Of a DNA stretch of 64,000 nucleotides, positions 36,930 through 44,707 are shown one piece after another; position 1 is the stretch's first letter; every line of letters begins with the position of its first letter. The stretch spans positions 1 through 64,000 of the forward strand of contig JAJQFS010000030.1 of assembly GCA_021200995.1 (NCBI GenBank). Direction: 5' to 3'. Position numbers and translations under genes: made by a program. Under the pieces are notes generated by a model. That model saw only the letters and a program-made list of their open reading frames with translations. It was not told where the DNA came from and searched no databases. The DNA is from Lachnospiraceae bacterium. GTDB lineage: Bacteria; Bacillota; Clostridia; Lachnospirales; Lachnospiraceae.

Positions 36930-37084
36930 CTAAAAGAAGAATTATGAATTTCGTCACAATCCGTTCATATTTCTGTCATAAAATCAGTTTCAGATATTTT
37001 TCATAATATCCGAAATTCCATATTCCATGCAGTCTGACCGCACGTTGTCAGCGTACAACAGGGCAGCTGTGAAAGGAGAACATT

Positions 37085-37984
37085 TTGAACACTCTGGACC
37101 ATTTAAGCACACTGGAAGCGGAGGCGATCTACATTATGCGTGAGGTTGCCGCCGAATGTGAAAAGCCGGTGATGCTCTACTCAATCGGGAAGGACAGCTC
37201 TGTGATGCTGCATCTCGCGCGCAAAGCCTTCTACCCGGAAAATCCCCCCTTTCCCTTTCTTCACATTGATACCACCTGGAAATTCCATGAAATGATCGAA
37301 TTCCGCGACGCCATGGCCGCCAAATATGGCCTGGACATGCTGGTTTACACCAACGAGGACGGTGTGCGCGAGGGAATCAACCCCTTTGACCACGGCGCGG
37401 CCTACACGGATATCATGAAAACACAGGCCTTAAAACAGGCTCTGAAAAAGTACGGCTTCACCGCGGCCTTCGGCGGCGGAAGACGGGATGAGGAAAAGTC
37501 GCGCGCCAAGGAGCGCATTTTCTCCTTCCGCAACACCGAGCAGGCATGGGACCCCAAAAATCAGCGTCCGGAGATGTGGAAGTTATATAACACCCGTATT
37601 CACAAAGGGGAAAGCATCCGTGTTTTCCCTCTGTCCAACTGGACGGAGGCTGACATCTGGCAGTACATCCAGAGAGAAAATATCGAAATCGTCTCCCTGT
37701 ATTTCGCGAAGGAACGTCCCTGCATCGAGCGGGACGGCAACATCATCATGGTCGACGATGACCGCTTAAAACTGCGCCCCGGCGAAAAGATCGAATACAA
37801 AAAAATCCGTTTCCGCACCCTGGGCTGCTATCCGCTGACCGGAGGTATGGAGTCCGACGCGGACACCCTGGATAAAATCATCGCGGAGACCCTGGGCGCC
37901 GTCTATTCCGAGCGGACAAGCCGCGTGATCGACCACGAGGCGGCCGGCAGCATGGAACGCCGCAAGAGGGAGGGCTATTTTTAG
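37085..37984 (+). CDS. cysD: sulfate adenylyltransferase subunit 2
   Basis: The catalytic ATP-sulfurylase subunit: it makes adenosine 5'-phosphosulfate (APS) from ATP and sulfate, driven by GTP hydrolysis on CysN. At 299 residues it has the family length. The PP-loop is [18 protein letters not shown] (about residues 32-49). Later conserved parts are [35 protein letters not shown] and [15 protein letters not shown]. It starts with TTG; AAAGGAGAA is just upstream. Its TAG stop abuts the ATG of cysNC, so the two are coupled. Confidence 0.96.
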   Translation: MNTLDHLSTLEAEAIYIMREVAAECEKPVMLYSIGKDSSVMLHLARKAFYPENPPFPFLHIDTTWKFHEMIEFRDAMAAKYGLDMLVYTNEDGVREGINPFDHGAAYTDIMKTQALKQALKKYGFTAAFGGGRRDEEKSRAKERIFSFRNTEQAWDPKNQRPEMWKLYNTRIHKGESIRVFPLSNWTEADIWQYIQRENIEIVSLYFAKERPCIERDGNIIMVDDDRLKLRPGEKIEYKKIRFRTLGCYPLTGGMESDADTLDKIIAETLGAVYSERTSRVIDHEAAGSMERRKREGYF

Positions 37985-39817
37985 ATGAAAGACCTGTTAA
38001 AATTTCTGACCTGCGGCAGTGTGGACGATGGGAAAAGCACCCTCATCGGCCATATGCTCTACGACACCAAACAGCTCTACGCCGACCAGAAGCAGGCGCT
38101 GGAGTTAGACAGTAAAATCGGCAGCCGCGACGGGCAGATCGACTATTCTCTTCTCCTGGATGGGCTGATGAGCGAGCGGGAGCAGGGCATCACCATCGAC
38201 GTGGCCTACCGCTATTTTAAGACCAACGAACGCAGCTACATCGTAGCGGACGCGCCAGGCCATGAGGAATACACACGCAATATGGCTGTGGCCGCATCCT
38301 TTGCCCAGCTGGCCGTGATTTTAATCGACGCCTCCAAGGGCGTACAGATTCAGACCAGACGACACGCCCGTATCTGCTCTCTCATGGGCATCCGGGACTT
38401 CGTCTTCGCGGTCAATAAAATGGACATGGTCCGCTACGACCACAAGCGCTTTAAGGAAATCACCTATGCCATCCAGCAGATGACCAAGCCATTCCCCATA
38501 GACAGCCTGACCATCATTCCCGTATCGGCCACCGTGGGCGACAATATCACTCACAATTCCGCCCGCATTTCCTGGTATCATGGGCCTTCTCTCTTAGAGT
38601 ATCTGGACCAGGTGGAGATCGCGGAGCCTATCGACCAGGATTTCACCATGCCGGTGCAGCGGGTCTGCCGCCCCAATCTGAATTTCAGAGGGTATCAGGG
38701 ACAGATCGAGAGCGGCATCATCCATGTGGGCGACGAGGTGAAAAGCCTGCCCAGCGGTGAAACCGCCTCTGTCAGTGACATCCTGTGCGGCTTTGACCAT
38801 GTGGAACGGGCCGTCTCCGGCCAACCGGTTACGCTGCAGTTAAACCGGGAGATCGATATTTCCAGAGGCTGTGTACTGGTAATGGGCAAGGGACATCCCA
38901 TCAGCAAGGACTTCACCTGTACCCTGCTGTGGATGGACGAGACGCCGATGATCCCCGGCATCAACTATATTTTAAAGCTGGGTACCAAAATGACCAACGC
39001 CACCGTCATGGATATCCAGCACAAAATCGATATCCATACCGGCAGCCATATTCCGGCGGACAAGCTTTATAAAAATGAAATCGCGGAGTGCAGCCTGGTG
39101 GTCTCCGACAAGATTATTCTGGACACCTTCGAGGCCAGCCGTACCATGGGCGAGCTGATTTTAATTGATCAGGTCACGCACCGGACCTGTGCCTGCGGCG
39201 TCGTAAAGACCACGACCGCCGGCTACGGCGACCTGTTCTGGCAGAATTTTGATATTACCAGAGAGACACGTTCCATGAATCTGGGACAGAAGCCGCTGAC
39301 CATCTGGTTTACCGGCCTCTCCGGCTCCGGCAAGTCCACCCTGGCCAACGCCCTGGAAAAGCGGCTTTATTCCATGAACAAACACACCATGGTATTGGAC
39401 GGCGATAATATCCGTCTGGGATTAAACCGCGACCTGGGCTTCTCCGAGGGCGACCGGATTGAGAATATCCGCCGCATTGCGCAGGTAGCGAAGCTGATGA
39501 ACGACGCCGGTCTGATCGTGCTGACCGCGTTCATCTCCCCCTATCGCAGAGACCGGGCCAATGCCCGCCAGATCATCGGCGATTCCTTTGTTGAGGTTTT
39601 TGTCAACACGCCTTTGGAGGAATGTGAAAGCAGGGACGCCAAAAATCTCTACCGCAAGGCACGCCGCGGCGAGATCAAGGATTTCACCGGCATCTCAAGC
39701 CCATATGAAGCGCCGGAAAACGCGGATATCGTGGTAGAGACTGTGGGACGCTCTGTCGAAGACAGCGTCAACGATTTGATGGAACAGCTCAAGTCTTACC
39801 TGGATCATCCATTCTGA
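37985..39817 (+). CDS. cysNC: sulfate adenylyltransferase subunit 1 / adenylylsulfate kinase fusion
   Basis: A bifunctional 610-residue protein. The N-terminal GTPase (CysN, about 1-430) drives ATP sulfurylase: G1 GSVDDGKST, G3 DAPGHEEYT, G4 NKMD, followed by elongation-factor-like beta-barrels. The C-terminal APS kinase (CysC, about 437-610) phosphorylates APS to PAPS: Walker A GLSGSGKST, then LDGDNIRLGLNRDLGFSEGDR and FISPYRRDRANAR. Together with CysD it makes PAPS from sulfate, two ATP and GTP. Fused CysNC occurs both in assimilation and in sulfation systems; here the next gene is a sulfotransferase. Confidence 0.96.
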   Translation: MKDLLKFLTCGSVDDGKSTLIGHMLYDTKQLYADQKQALELDSKIGSRDGQIDYSLLLDGLMSEREQGITIDVAYRYFKTNERSYIVADAPGHEEYTRNMAVAASFAQLAVILIDASKGVQIQTRRHARICSLMGIRDFVFAVNKMDMVRYDHKRFKEITYAIQQMTKPFPIDSLTIIPVSATVGDNITHNSARISWYHGPSLLEYLDQVEIAEPIDQDFTMPVQRVCRPNLNFRGYQGQIESGIIHVGDEVKSLPSGETASVSDILCGFDHVERAVSGQPVTLQLNREIDISRGCVLVMGKGHPISKDFTCTLLWMDETPMIPGINYILKLGTKMTNATVMDIQHKIDIHTGSHIPADKLYKNEIAECSLVVSDKIILDTFEASRTMGELILIDQVTHRTCACGVVKTTTAGYGDLFWQNFDITRETRSMNLGQKPLTIWFTGLSGSGKSTLANALEKRLYSMNKHTMVLDGDNIRLGLNRDLGFSEGDRIENIRRIAQVAKLMNDAGLIVLTAFISPYRRDRANARQIIGDSFVEVFVNTPLEECESRDAKNLYRKARRGEIKDFTGISSPYEAPENADIVVETVGRSVEDSVNDLMEQLKSYLDHPF

Positions 39818-39827
39818 GGAGGTACCT

Positions 39828-41009
39828 ATGGAGCCTTCATTTATATGCATTGGCTTTCAGAAATGTGGAACGACATCTCTTTATGATTTATTCAAAAAAA
39901 ACAGGCACGTTTACCTCACGGAAGACGTCAAGGAGCCCATGTTTTACCGGGTACCCTTTATGCGATGGTTTTTTGGCCGCAGATGGTACTGTCAGCGTTA
40001 TTTCGGACATTATGTGGACGCGGTTCTGGGCGGGACGGATAATGCATGTGAGGTAGGTCTGATCACCGGAAGACGCGGCCATACAAATGACGCTCAGGCA
40101 CTTTCTGATTCACCGACGGCTGCAAAAGCCTGCCCGCAGAATGCTTCCGTAGATACCGCAGCTGACGCGGCAGGAATCTGCCAGGACCCTCCCCTGTCAG
40201 AAAAGCAACACCAGAATCCGCTTTCATCAACCGGCCGCCACAAACTGATCGCCGGAGAAATCAACGCCGGTCTTGGCTACCGCAACTGCGCCAAATGGAT
40301 CGGAAAGGATTTCGCGCCGAACACGAAGCTGATTTTTATGATGCGTGATCCCGCGGACCGGTGCTATTCCGCCTACAAATATTTCCTGGCGCTCGGTTTT
40401 CTGCCTGTGTCCGCTGTGTCTTATGACTTAAAGCATGGTCACGCTGATGGATTCGACCACTATGTCCGTTCCGTCCTCTGCCACAAAGAGTGCCGCAGGG
40501 ACATCATGAAAAAGCGTTTCAAATACATGTGTTTCTCACAGGGCAATTACGCGACCCTCATCGGGGAATATCTGCGGTATTTCCCCCGTTCCAATATGAA
40601 ACTGGTGTTTTTTGAGGATTTCGTCTCCGACCAGGAGACTGTGACGAAGGATATTATGCGCTTTCTGGGAATCCCGGAGGATCCGGATATGGTATTCCCA
40701 GTCAAAAGCAATGAGACAAATTTTAAGGCTGTCGCATCCATTTCCCCGCTGATTCTGAAGATCATGCAGGCACTTTATTATTTCTTCTTTGAATTTTTGA
40801 GCCTTGGACGGCGCTGCCCCGGCTTTTTCAAAGGCTTCATGTCGATTTACGACTGGTCCATGGATCACCTCACCAGACCGGACACCGGCAATGAAAAAAT
40901 GCTGCCTGAGACCAGGAAGCTTTTAAATCGCTATTACCGCCGCCAGATGAAGCAGGTGGAGGATCTGGCCGGATGCCCACTGCCTGAACGCTGGGGACGG
41001 GCGCAGTGA
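39828..41009 (+). CDS. PAPS-dependent sulfotransferase
   Basis: A 393-residue sulfotransferase that should move the sulfonate of PAPS to an acceptor OH or NH. The 5'-phosphosulfate loop is IGFQKCGTTSLYDLF (residues 8-22). The KEPMFY segment (35-40) is common in bacterial sulfotransferases. The 3'-phosphate motif is FMMRDPADRCYSAY (about 170-183), with Arg173 and Ser181 in the usual places. Residues about 84-137 are a low-complexity Ala/Ser/Gln-rich insert. A hydrophobic patch (SPLILKIMQALYYFFFEFL, about 305-325) may touch membrane or a lipid acceptor. No signal peptide: cytoplasmic. GAGGAGG overlaps the cysNC stop, 10 bp away: one operon. The acceptor is unknown. Confidence 0.88.
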   Translation: MEPSFICIGFQKCGTTSLYDLFKKNRHVYLTEDVKEPMFYRVPFMRWFFGRRWYCQRYFGHYVDAVLGGTDNACEVGLITGRRGHTNDAQALSDSPTAAKACPQNASVDTAADAAGICQDPPLSEKQHQNPLSSTGRHKLIAGEINAGLGYRNCAKWIGKDFAPNTKLIFMMRDPADRCYSAYKYFLALGFLPVSAVSYDLKHGHADGFDHYVRSVLCHKECRRDIMKKRFKYMCFSQGNYATLIGEYLRYFPRSNMKLVFFEDFVSDQETVTKDIMRFLGIPEDPDMVFPVKSNETNFKAVASISPLILKIMQALYYFFFEFLSLGRRCPGFFKGFMSIYDWSMDHLTRPDTGNEKMLPETRKLLNRYYRRQMKQVEDLAGCPLPERWGRAQ

Positions 41010-41018
41010 CGCCAGTGT

Positions 41019-41220
41019 GTTACCATTTACAGCCGCTTCCTCCACATGCGCAAAAGCGTCTGCTAAGCATCCGCCGCAGCAAAATACGCTGCTCGCCTTT
41101 TTGCTTATGTGGAGGAAGTGACTGATTCTCAGTCAACTTGAGAGATATAATCAGCCTTTTACAAGCAAACTACGCTTGACAAGTCTGATTATATCTCTCA
41201 AGTCGGCTGTGAATAGTAAC
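41019..41220. repeat. 202-bp cloverleaf-like structured element
   Basis: An outer stem joins 41019-41035 to 41204-41220 (15 of 17 pairs). Inside it three hairpins are packed end to end without a spare base: 41036-41118 (perfect 12-bp base stem CTTCCTCCACAT/ATGTGGAGGAAG), 41119-41135 (TGACTG/CAGTCA) and 41136-41203 (perfect 19-bp stem starting ACTTGAGAGATATAATCAG). The first and third hairpins have smaller inner stems (GCAGC/GCTGC; CAAGC/GCTTG). It could be a MITE-like repeat or a structured RNA. It begins 10 bp after the sulfotransferase stop. Confidence 0.75.
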
Positions 41221-41248
41221 TTGGTAATTGCAAATTTCAAAAAAGTCC

Positions 41249-41277
41249 TTGACTTTTATCTTCTGAAATAGTATTAT
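41249..41277 (+). promoter_or_regulatory. tRNA-Leu promoter
   Basis: TTGACT (41249-41254), 17-bp spacer and TATTAT (41272-41277), 21 bases before the tRNA. Confidence 0.75.
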
Positions 41278-41298
41278 ACTTTTTGCTTGTTTAAGCGC

Positions 41299-41383
41299 GC
41301 GGAAGTGTCGGAATTGGCAGACGAGCAAGACTAAGGATCTTGTGCTGGTTTACAGCGTGTGGGTTCAAGTCCCATCTTCCGCA
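41299..41383 (+). tRNA. tRNA-Leu (anticodon AAG)
   Basis: An 85-nt class II tRNA. Acceptor arms GCGGAAG (41299-41305) and CTTCCGC (41376-41382) pair fully, with discriminator A. The D arm, a long variable arm (GCTGGTTTACAGC) and the GGTTCAAGTCC T-arm are present. The anticodon stem CAAGA/TCTTG encloses the loop CTAAGGA, so positions 34-36 read AAG, a leucine (CUU) anticodon that would need A34-to-inosine editing to read CUC. CCA is not encoded. Confidence 0.92.
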
Positions 41384-41392
41384 GAAAGAATT

Positions 41393-41427
41393 GACAGTCG
41401 CCGACAGATCGGCGGCTGTCTTTTTTT
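41393..41427 (+). terminator. tRNA-Leu terminator
   Basis: GACAGTCGCCGA pairs with TCGGCGGCTGTC (one G-U) and is followed by seven T. Confidence 0.9.
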
Positions 41428-41498
41428 GCCTTAAAAATAAAGGCTTTCTGAAGGTGTTCGGCCCTTGGAAAGCCCTGTTTTACCACAATACGTCAGCT

Positions 41499-41771
41499 TC
41501 AGCAAACTGTCTCCGCGACCGAAAGTCCTGCCCCATCGATCAGCGTCTCATAATCAACCCCGAAAACCTGACAGATCGCCTGCACCTCAATGTCCGTCAC
41601 AAACCGGCGATTCGTCTCTATCCTGGTAATCACGTTTTTGTCCATATCAAAGCCAAGGAGCTGCAGACGGTAGGAAAGATCCCGCTGCGAGTAGCCGTAC
41701 ATCTTGCGAAGCTGGATGAGATGTTTCCCGATTAAATTTTTTTCGCCGGTTTTCGACCTTGGCTTCGGCAT
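41499..41771 (-). CDS. XRE-type helix-turn-helix regulator
   Basis: A 90-residue DNA-binding protein. The Cro/C1-type helix-turn-helix covers residues about 11-75: GKHLIQLRKMYGYSQRDLSYRLQ, then NVITRIETNRRFVTDIEVQAICQVFGV. A longer open frame exists upstream to 42131, but it crosses a promoter-like palindrome and overlaps a divergent gene; GGGAG before ATG 41771 supports the short form. The 19-bp inverted repeat upstream suggests that it represses itself. Confidence 0.78.
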   Translation of the reverse strand: MPKPRSKTGEKNLIGKHLIQLRKMYGYSQRDLSYRLQLLGFDMDKNVITRIETNRRFVTDIEVQAICQVFGVDYETLIDGAGLSVAETVC

Positions 41772-41805
41772 ACGACCAGTCTCCCTGAATTTGAAAACAA
41801 CTTGT

Positions 41806-41862
41806 CTCACATTTACAACCGATTGTAAGCCTTGTGATACTATAATCGGTTGTAAATGTGAG
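41806..41862. promoter_or_regulatory. 19-bp perfect inverted repeat around a -10 box
   Basis: CTCACATTTACAACCGATT (41806-41824) and its exact reverse complement (41844-41862) flank a 19-nt centre. On the minus strand a candidate promoter TTGCCT-16 bp-TATAGT places the -10 box in the centre and the arms on both sides. This is the architecture of an autoregulated XRE gene. Confidence 0.7.
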
Positions 41863-42008
41863 GCAACAGAAAATTTCGTAGTCTTTCGTAATTCAGGGAC
41901 TATGCCCATACAGATCAATGTTATATGACTGTCCGGAGAATGCGGATATGTCCTCATGAAGCTTTCGTCCATCACCCGCGTTTCGTAGTAATCACAGGAA
42001 TTTGACAG

Positions 42009-42458
42009 ATGAAATACAACCAGGAAGATATCATCCGGCTCATCGATCTGGCCTTCAGCGACTATACTGTAAATGAAGATTTCCAGCGGAAAGTTCCTCT
42101 TGCTGCCCCATCCGACATGGAGCATATGCAAAGCCTGCTGAAACAGCCGGAGACGCTGCAGGCTCTTTTGATCGTATTCAACGAATTAAATCTCTGTGAT
42201 CCGGGCGCTGCGTTCCATGCATCGCCTCTGCTCGTGGCAGCCGATCAGTACCCTCTCTCGTATCTTGCCCTTTCCAATAGAACAATAAACGCGCTCTCTC
42301 ACCAGCCAGCGCTTGTCACTGTCGGTGATCTGCTTCGAATGTCGGACGCAGAACTCACGCGAATCAGAGGAATCGGTCCGCGTTCCAAAGCGATGGAAGA
42401 AATCCGTACGGCACGTATAAAGTTTATCAGGGAGTTTCATGATGGACTTATCAGATGA
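42009..42458 (+). CDS. small protein with RNA polymerase alpha-CTD-like domain
   Basis: A 149-residue protein of unknown function. The C-terminal 60 residues (about 82-140) resemble the helix-hairpin-helix domain of RNA polymerase alpha subunit C-terminus: YLALSNRTINAL, then VTVGDLLRMSDAELTRIRGIGPRSKAMEEI. The N-terminal part is helical and has no match that I recognise. In alpha subunit this domain binds UP-element DNA and activators, so a DNA-binding accessory is possible. It is divergent from the XRE regulator. AGGAA about 9 bases before ATG is a modest ribosome binding site. Confidence 0.65.
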   Translation: MKYNQEDIIRLIDLAFSDYTVNEDFQRKVPLAAPSDMEHMQSLLKQPETLQALLIVFNELNLCDPGAAFHASPLLVAADQYPLSYLALSNRTINALSHQPALVTVGDLLRMSDAELTRIRGIGPRSKAMEEIRTARIKFIREFHDGLIR

Positions 42459-42593
42459 TCCGCGGTTACGCGAATCTGTATCCTGAGATTTTATGATATG
42501 GTAGGTGTTTCTTTTCTTTCATCATAGCGGTTTTCGGGAAATTGTCAACAATTTCCCCTGGAAAAAAGTTCAGATTTTTCGGCAGGTTGTTTT

Positions 42594-42622
42594 TTGACTT
42601 TTCCTTCAGATTATGATAATAT
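42594..42622 (+). promoter_or_regulatory. promoter upstream of the MATE gene
   Basis: TTGACT (42594-42599), 17-bp spacer and TAATAT (42617-42622). The transcript would begin near 42629, at the foot of the hairpin at 42631. Confidence 0.7.
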
Positions 42623-42630
42623 TTTCACAT

Positions 42631-42689
42631 AAGAACAGTGTGTAGCCAAAAGGTATAAATCCGGCTGGTATACGCGCTGTTCTTTTTTT
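42631..42689 (+). terminator. early terminator hairpin (possible attenuator)
   Basis: AAGAACAG (42631-42638) pairs with CTGTTCTT (42677-42684), followed by T residues to 42689. Inner pairs GTGTGTA/TATACGC (with G-U) and AGCC/GGCT extend it. It begins almost at the transcription start, so it is either a default stop in the MATE leader or the end of a tiny RNA. A separate small hairpin, GGGAAATTG/CAATTTCCC, lies near 42537-42558. Confidence 0.7.
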
Positions 42690-42766
42690 GTTCAGTAATA
42701 TTTCGCGGACAGACTGCGCGAGAGTGCAAACAATCCGCGGCAGTTTTTATAGTTCAGGAGGTTTCA

Positions 42767-44192
42767 ATGGAACAATCAAAAACAAATCAATTTCTGGAAA
42801 CTGAAAAAATCGGGACGCTGATGCGCAAATACTCCGTTCCCTGCATCATCTCCCTGCTGGTAGCGGTGCTGTATAATATTGTGGACCAGATCTTCATCGC
42901 CAACGCCGACTATCTGGGCTCCTACGGCAACGCGGCCAACACCGTAGTCTTCCCGCTGACAGTCCTGGCACTCTCCATCGCCGTGATGATCGGCGACGGC
43001 TGCTGTGCCTTCGTCAGCCTTTGTCTGGGACAAAAGCGCAACGATGACGCGCACAAAAGCGTAGGCAATTCCGTCCTGCTCTGCATCGTATGCAGCATTG
43101 TCGTAACAGCCATCTATCTGATTTTCTCGGATCAGATCATCGCCATGTTCGGCGGCACCGTCAATGAAGAAACTTACAGACTGGCAAAGGAATACTTTTT
43201 TCTATATTACACTGGGCATTCCCTTTTATATGTTCGGCCAGTGCTTAAATCCCATTATCCGTTCGGACGGCAGCCCGAAATTCGCCATGGCCTCCACGGT
43301 CGCCGGTGCCATCACCAACCTGATTCTGGACCCCATTTTCATCTACATCTTCAAATGGGGCATGATGGGCGCGGCAGTGGCTACCGTAATTGGTCAGATT
43401 TTGACCGCGGTTCTGTCCATCTGGTATCTCTTCCACATGAAGGCGGTCACGCTGACACGGGAAAGCTTCGGCTTCTGGCCCCGTCTGATGAAACGTTTCC
43501 TGACGCTGGGCATTACCAGCTTCCTGTCTCAGGTTTCTCTGGTCGTTTCCATGGCGGCCGTCAACAGCATGTGTTCCAAATACGCGGCTCTGGATCCCAT
43601 CTACGGACAGGCGGAACTGACACAGATCCCGCTGGCAGTGGTAGGTATCATCATGAAGTTCTACCAGGTTATGATTTCCATCTGCATCGGCATCTCAGCC
43701 GGCACGATCCCCGTTGTTGGATATAATATCGGCGCCGGCAGAAAGGATCGCGCAAAACAGCTTTTTACCAGCGTGCTGATTGCTCAGCTCGTTCTGGGGC
43801 TGGTCTCCCTCTTTATCGTGGAGGTTTTACCAAATCAGCTGATCGGGATTTTCGGCGCCGGCAACGAATCCGTATATTATACCCAGTTTGCGGTTCGCGC
43901 CTTCCGTATTTACCTGTGTATGGTACCGCTGTCCATGATCAACAAGGGAACCTTTATTTTCCTGCAGGCCATGGGCAAAGCTTTCCTGTCCACGATGCTT
44001 TCCCTGGCGCGTGAGATCGTCTTTGGCGTGGCGCTGCCCATCATTCTGCCGATCTTTTTCGGGCTGAACGGTATTCTGTACTCCTTCCCGACGGCGGATG
44101 TGCTCGCGTTTATTATCGCGGTCTGCATTATTATTTCAGTCTACAGAGAGCTGAATGCGGATATCTCGAAACAGCCGAAAGCGGTTTCTTAA
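42767..44192 (+). pseudogene. MATE-family efflux transporter, frameshifted
   Basis: A sodium- or proton-driven multidrug/metabolite exporter of the MATE family, about 475 residues and 12 helices if repaired. The N-terminal part includes IGTLMRKYSVPCIISLLVAVLYNIVDQIFI and the MIGDGCCAFVSL segment. The frame is lost at LAKEYFF near 43196; another frame continues with FFYITLGIPFYMFGQ and NPIIRSDGSPKFAM, exactly as the family does, to 44192. The break lies at a run of six T (43196-43201); five would restore it. AGGAGG precedes the ATG. The putative attenuator upstream suggests regulated expression. Confidence 0.85.
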
Positions 44193-44219
44193 ATAATAAA
44201 AAACAGATTGACAAAACCC

Positions 44220-44255
44220 ATCCTCCCTGTTTGAATGGAAACAGGGAGGATTTTA
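44220..44255 (+). terminator. MATE gene terminator
   Basis: ATCCTCCCTGTTT (44220-44232) pairs perfectly with AAACAGGGAGGAT (44239-44251), followed by TTT. Confidence 0.88.
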
Positions 44256-44616
44256 TAATGGGAAAAATCATTCTCCGCAACCATGGAAAGGGGCGTCCGC
44301 ATTGTAAGCAGACGCCCATATGGAAAGGATTTGTTTTATGCTGTTTTGGTGTGTTAACAAGTGCGGAGAAAGTAGTTAGCTTTCCGGTTAGCTTTCTCTA
44401 ACTGTTTGTTAGTATACACTAATCCGCTTTGCCTGTCAACCCCTGTTTTTCATTTCTCAGGAATATTTTTCAGCATATTTTTTCAGCTTTTATTTTCAGC
44501 ATTTTTTCATGGTATTTTTCAGGCACATATTATTCAGAGAAACTTACGGTTATTTTCTGTTCTCCCCGGATTGCAAATCTTTACAATTCTTACAGGTACA
44601 GCCCATAGATTTTTCA
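44256..44616. other. gene-free region before the phosphoglucomutase gene
   Basis: It holds a GGGCGTC/GACGCCC hairpin (44291-44317), two copies of GTTAGCTTTC near 44375-44395, the dyad-like TTAGTATACACTAA near 44409, and several TTTTCAGCA-like repeats (about 44465-44530). I see no coding frame worth calling and no known RNA family. Confidence 0.45.
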
Positions 44617-44645
44617 TTGACACACTACACAAAAAGCGTTATAGT
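44617..44645 (+). promoter_or_regulatory. promoter of the phosphoglucomutase gene
   Basis: TTGACA (44617-44622), 17-bp spacer, TATAGT (44640-44645). Confidence 0.85.
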
Positions 44646-44707
44646 AGAAGGGAAAAATCTGGCATTCTGTCCAAATTTTTACTATCATAGGAATTGGAGT
44701 GTATGAC

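Noticed and set aside
36930..37084. SAM, T-box or cysteine-type riboswitch in the cysD leader
   Set aside because: None of the conserved riboswitch cores is visible; only weak stems.
41772..42131. N-terminal extension of the XRE regulator to 210 residues
   Set aside because: It would cross the 19-bp inverted repeat and promoter-like box and overlap the divergent gene; the extension has no domain.
44131..44319. 62-codon minus-strand frame after the MATE gene
   Set aside because: It runs through a perfect terminator and the MATE 3' end; shadow frame.
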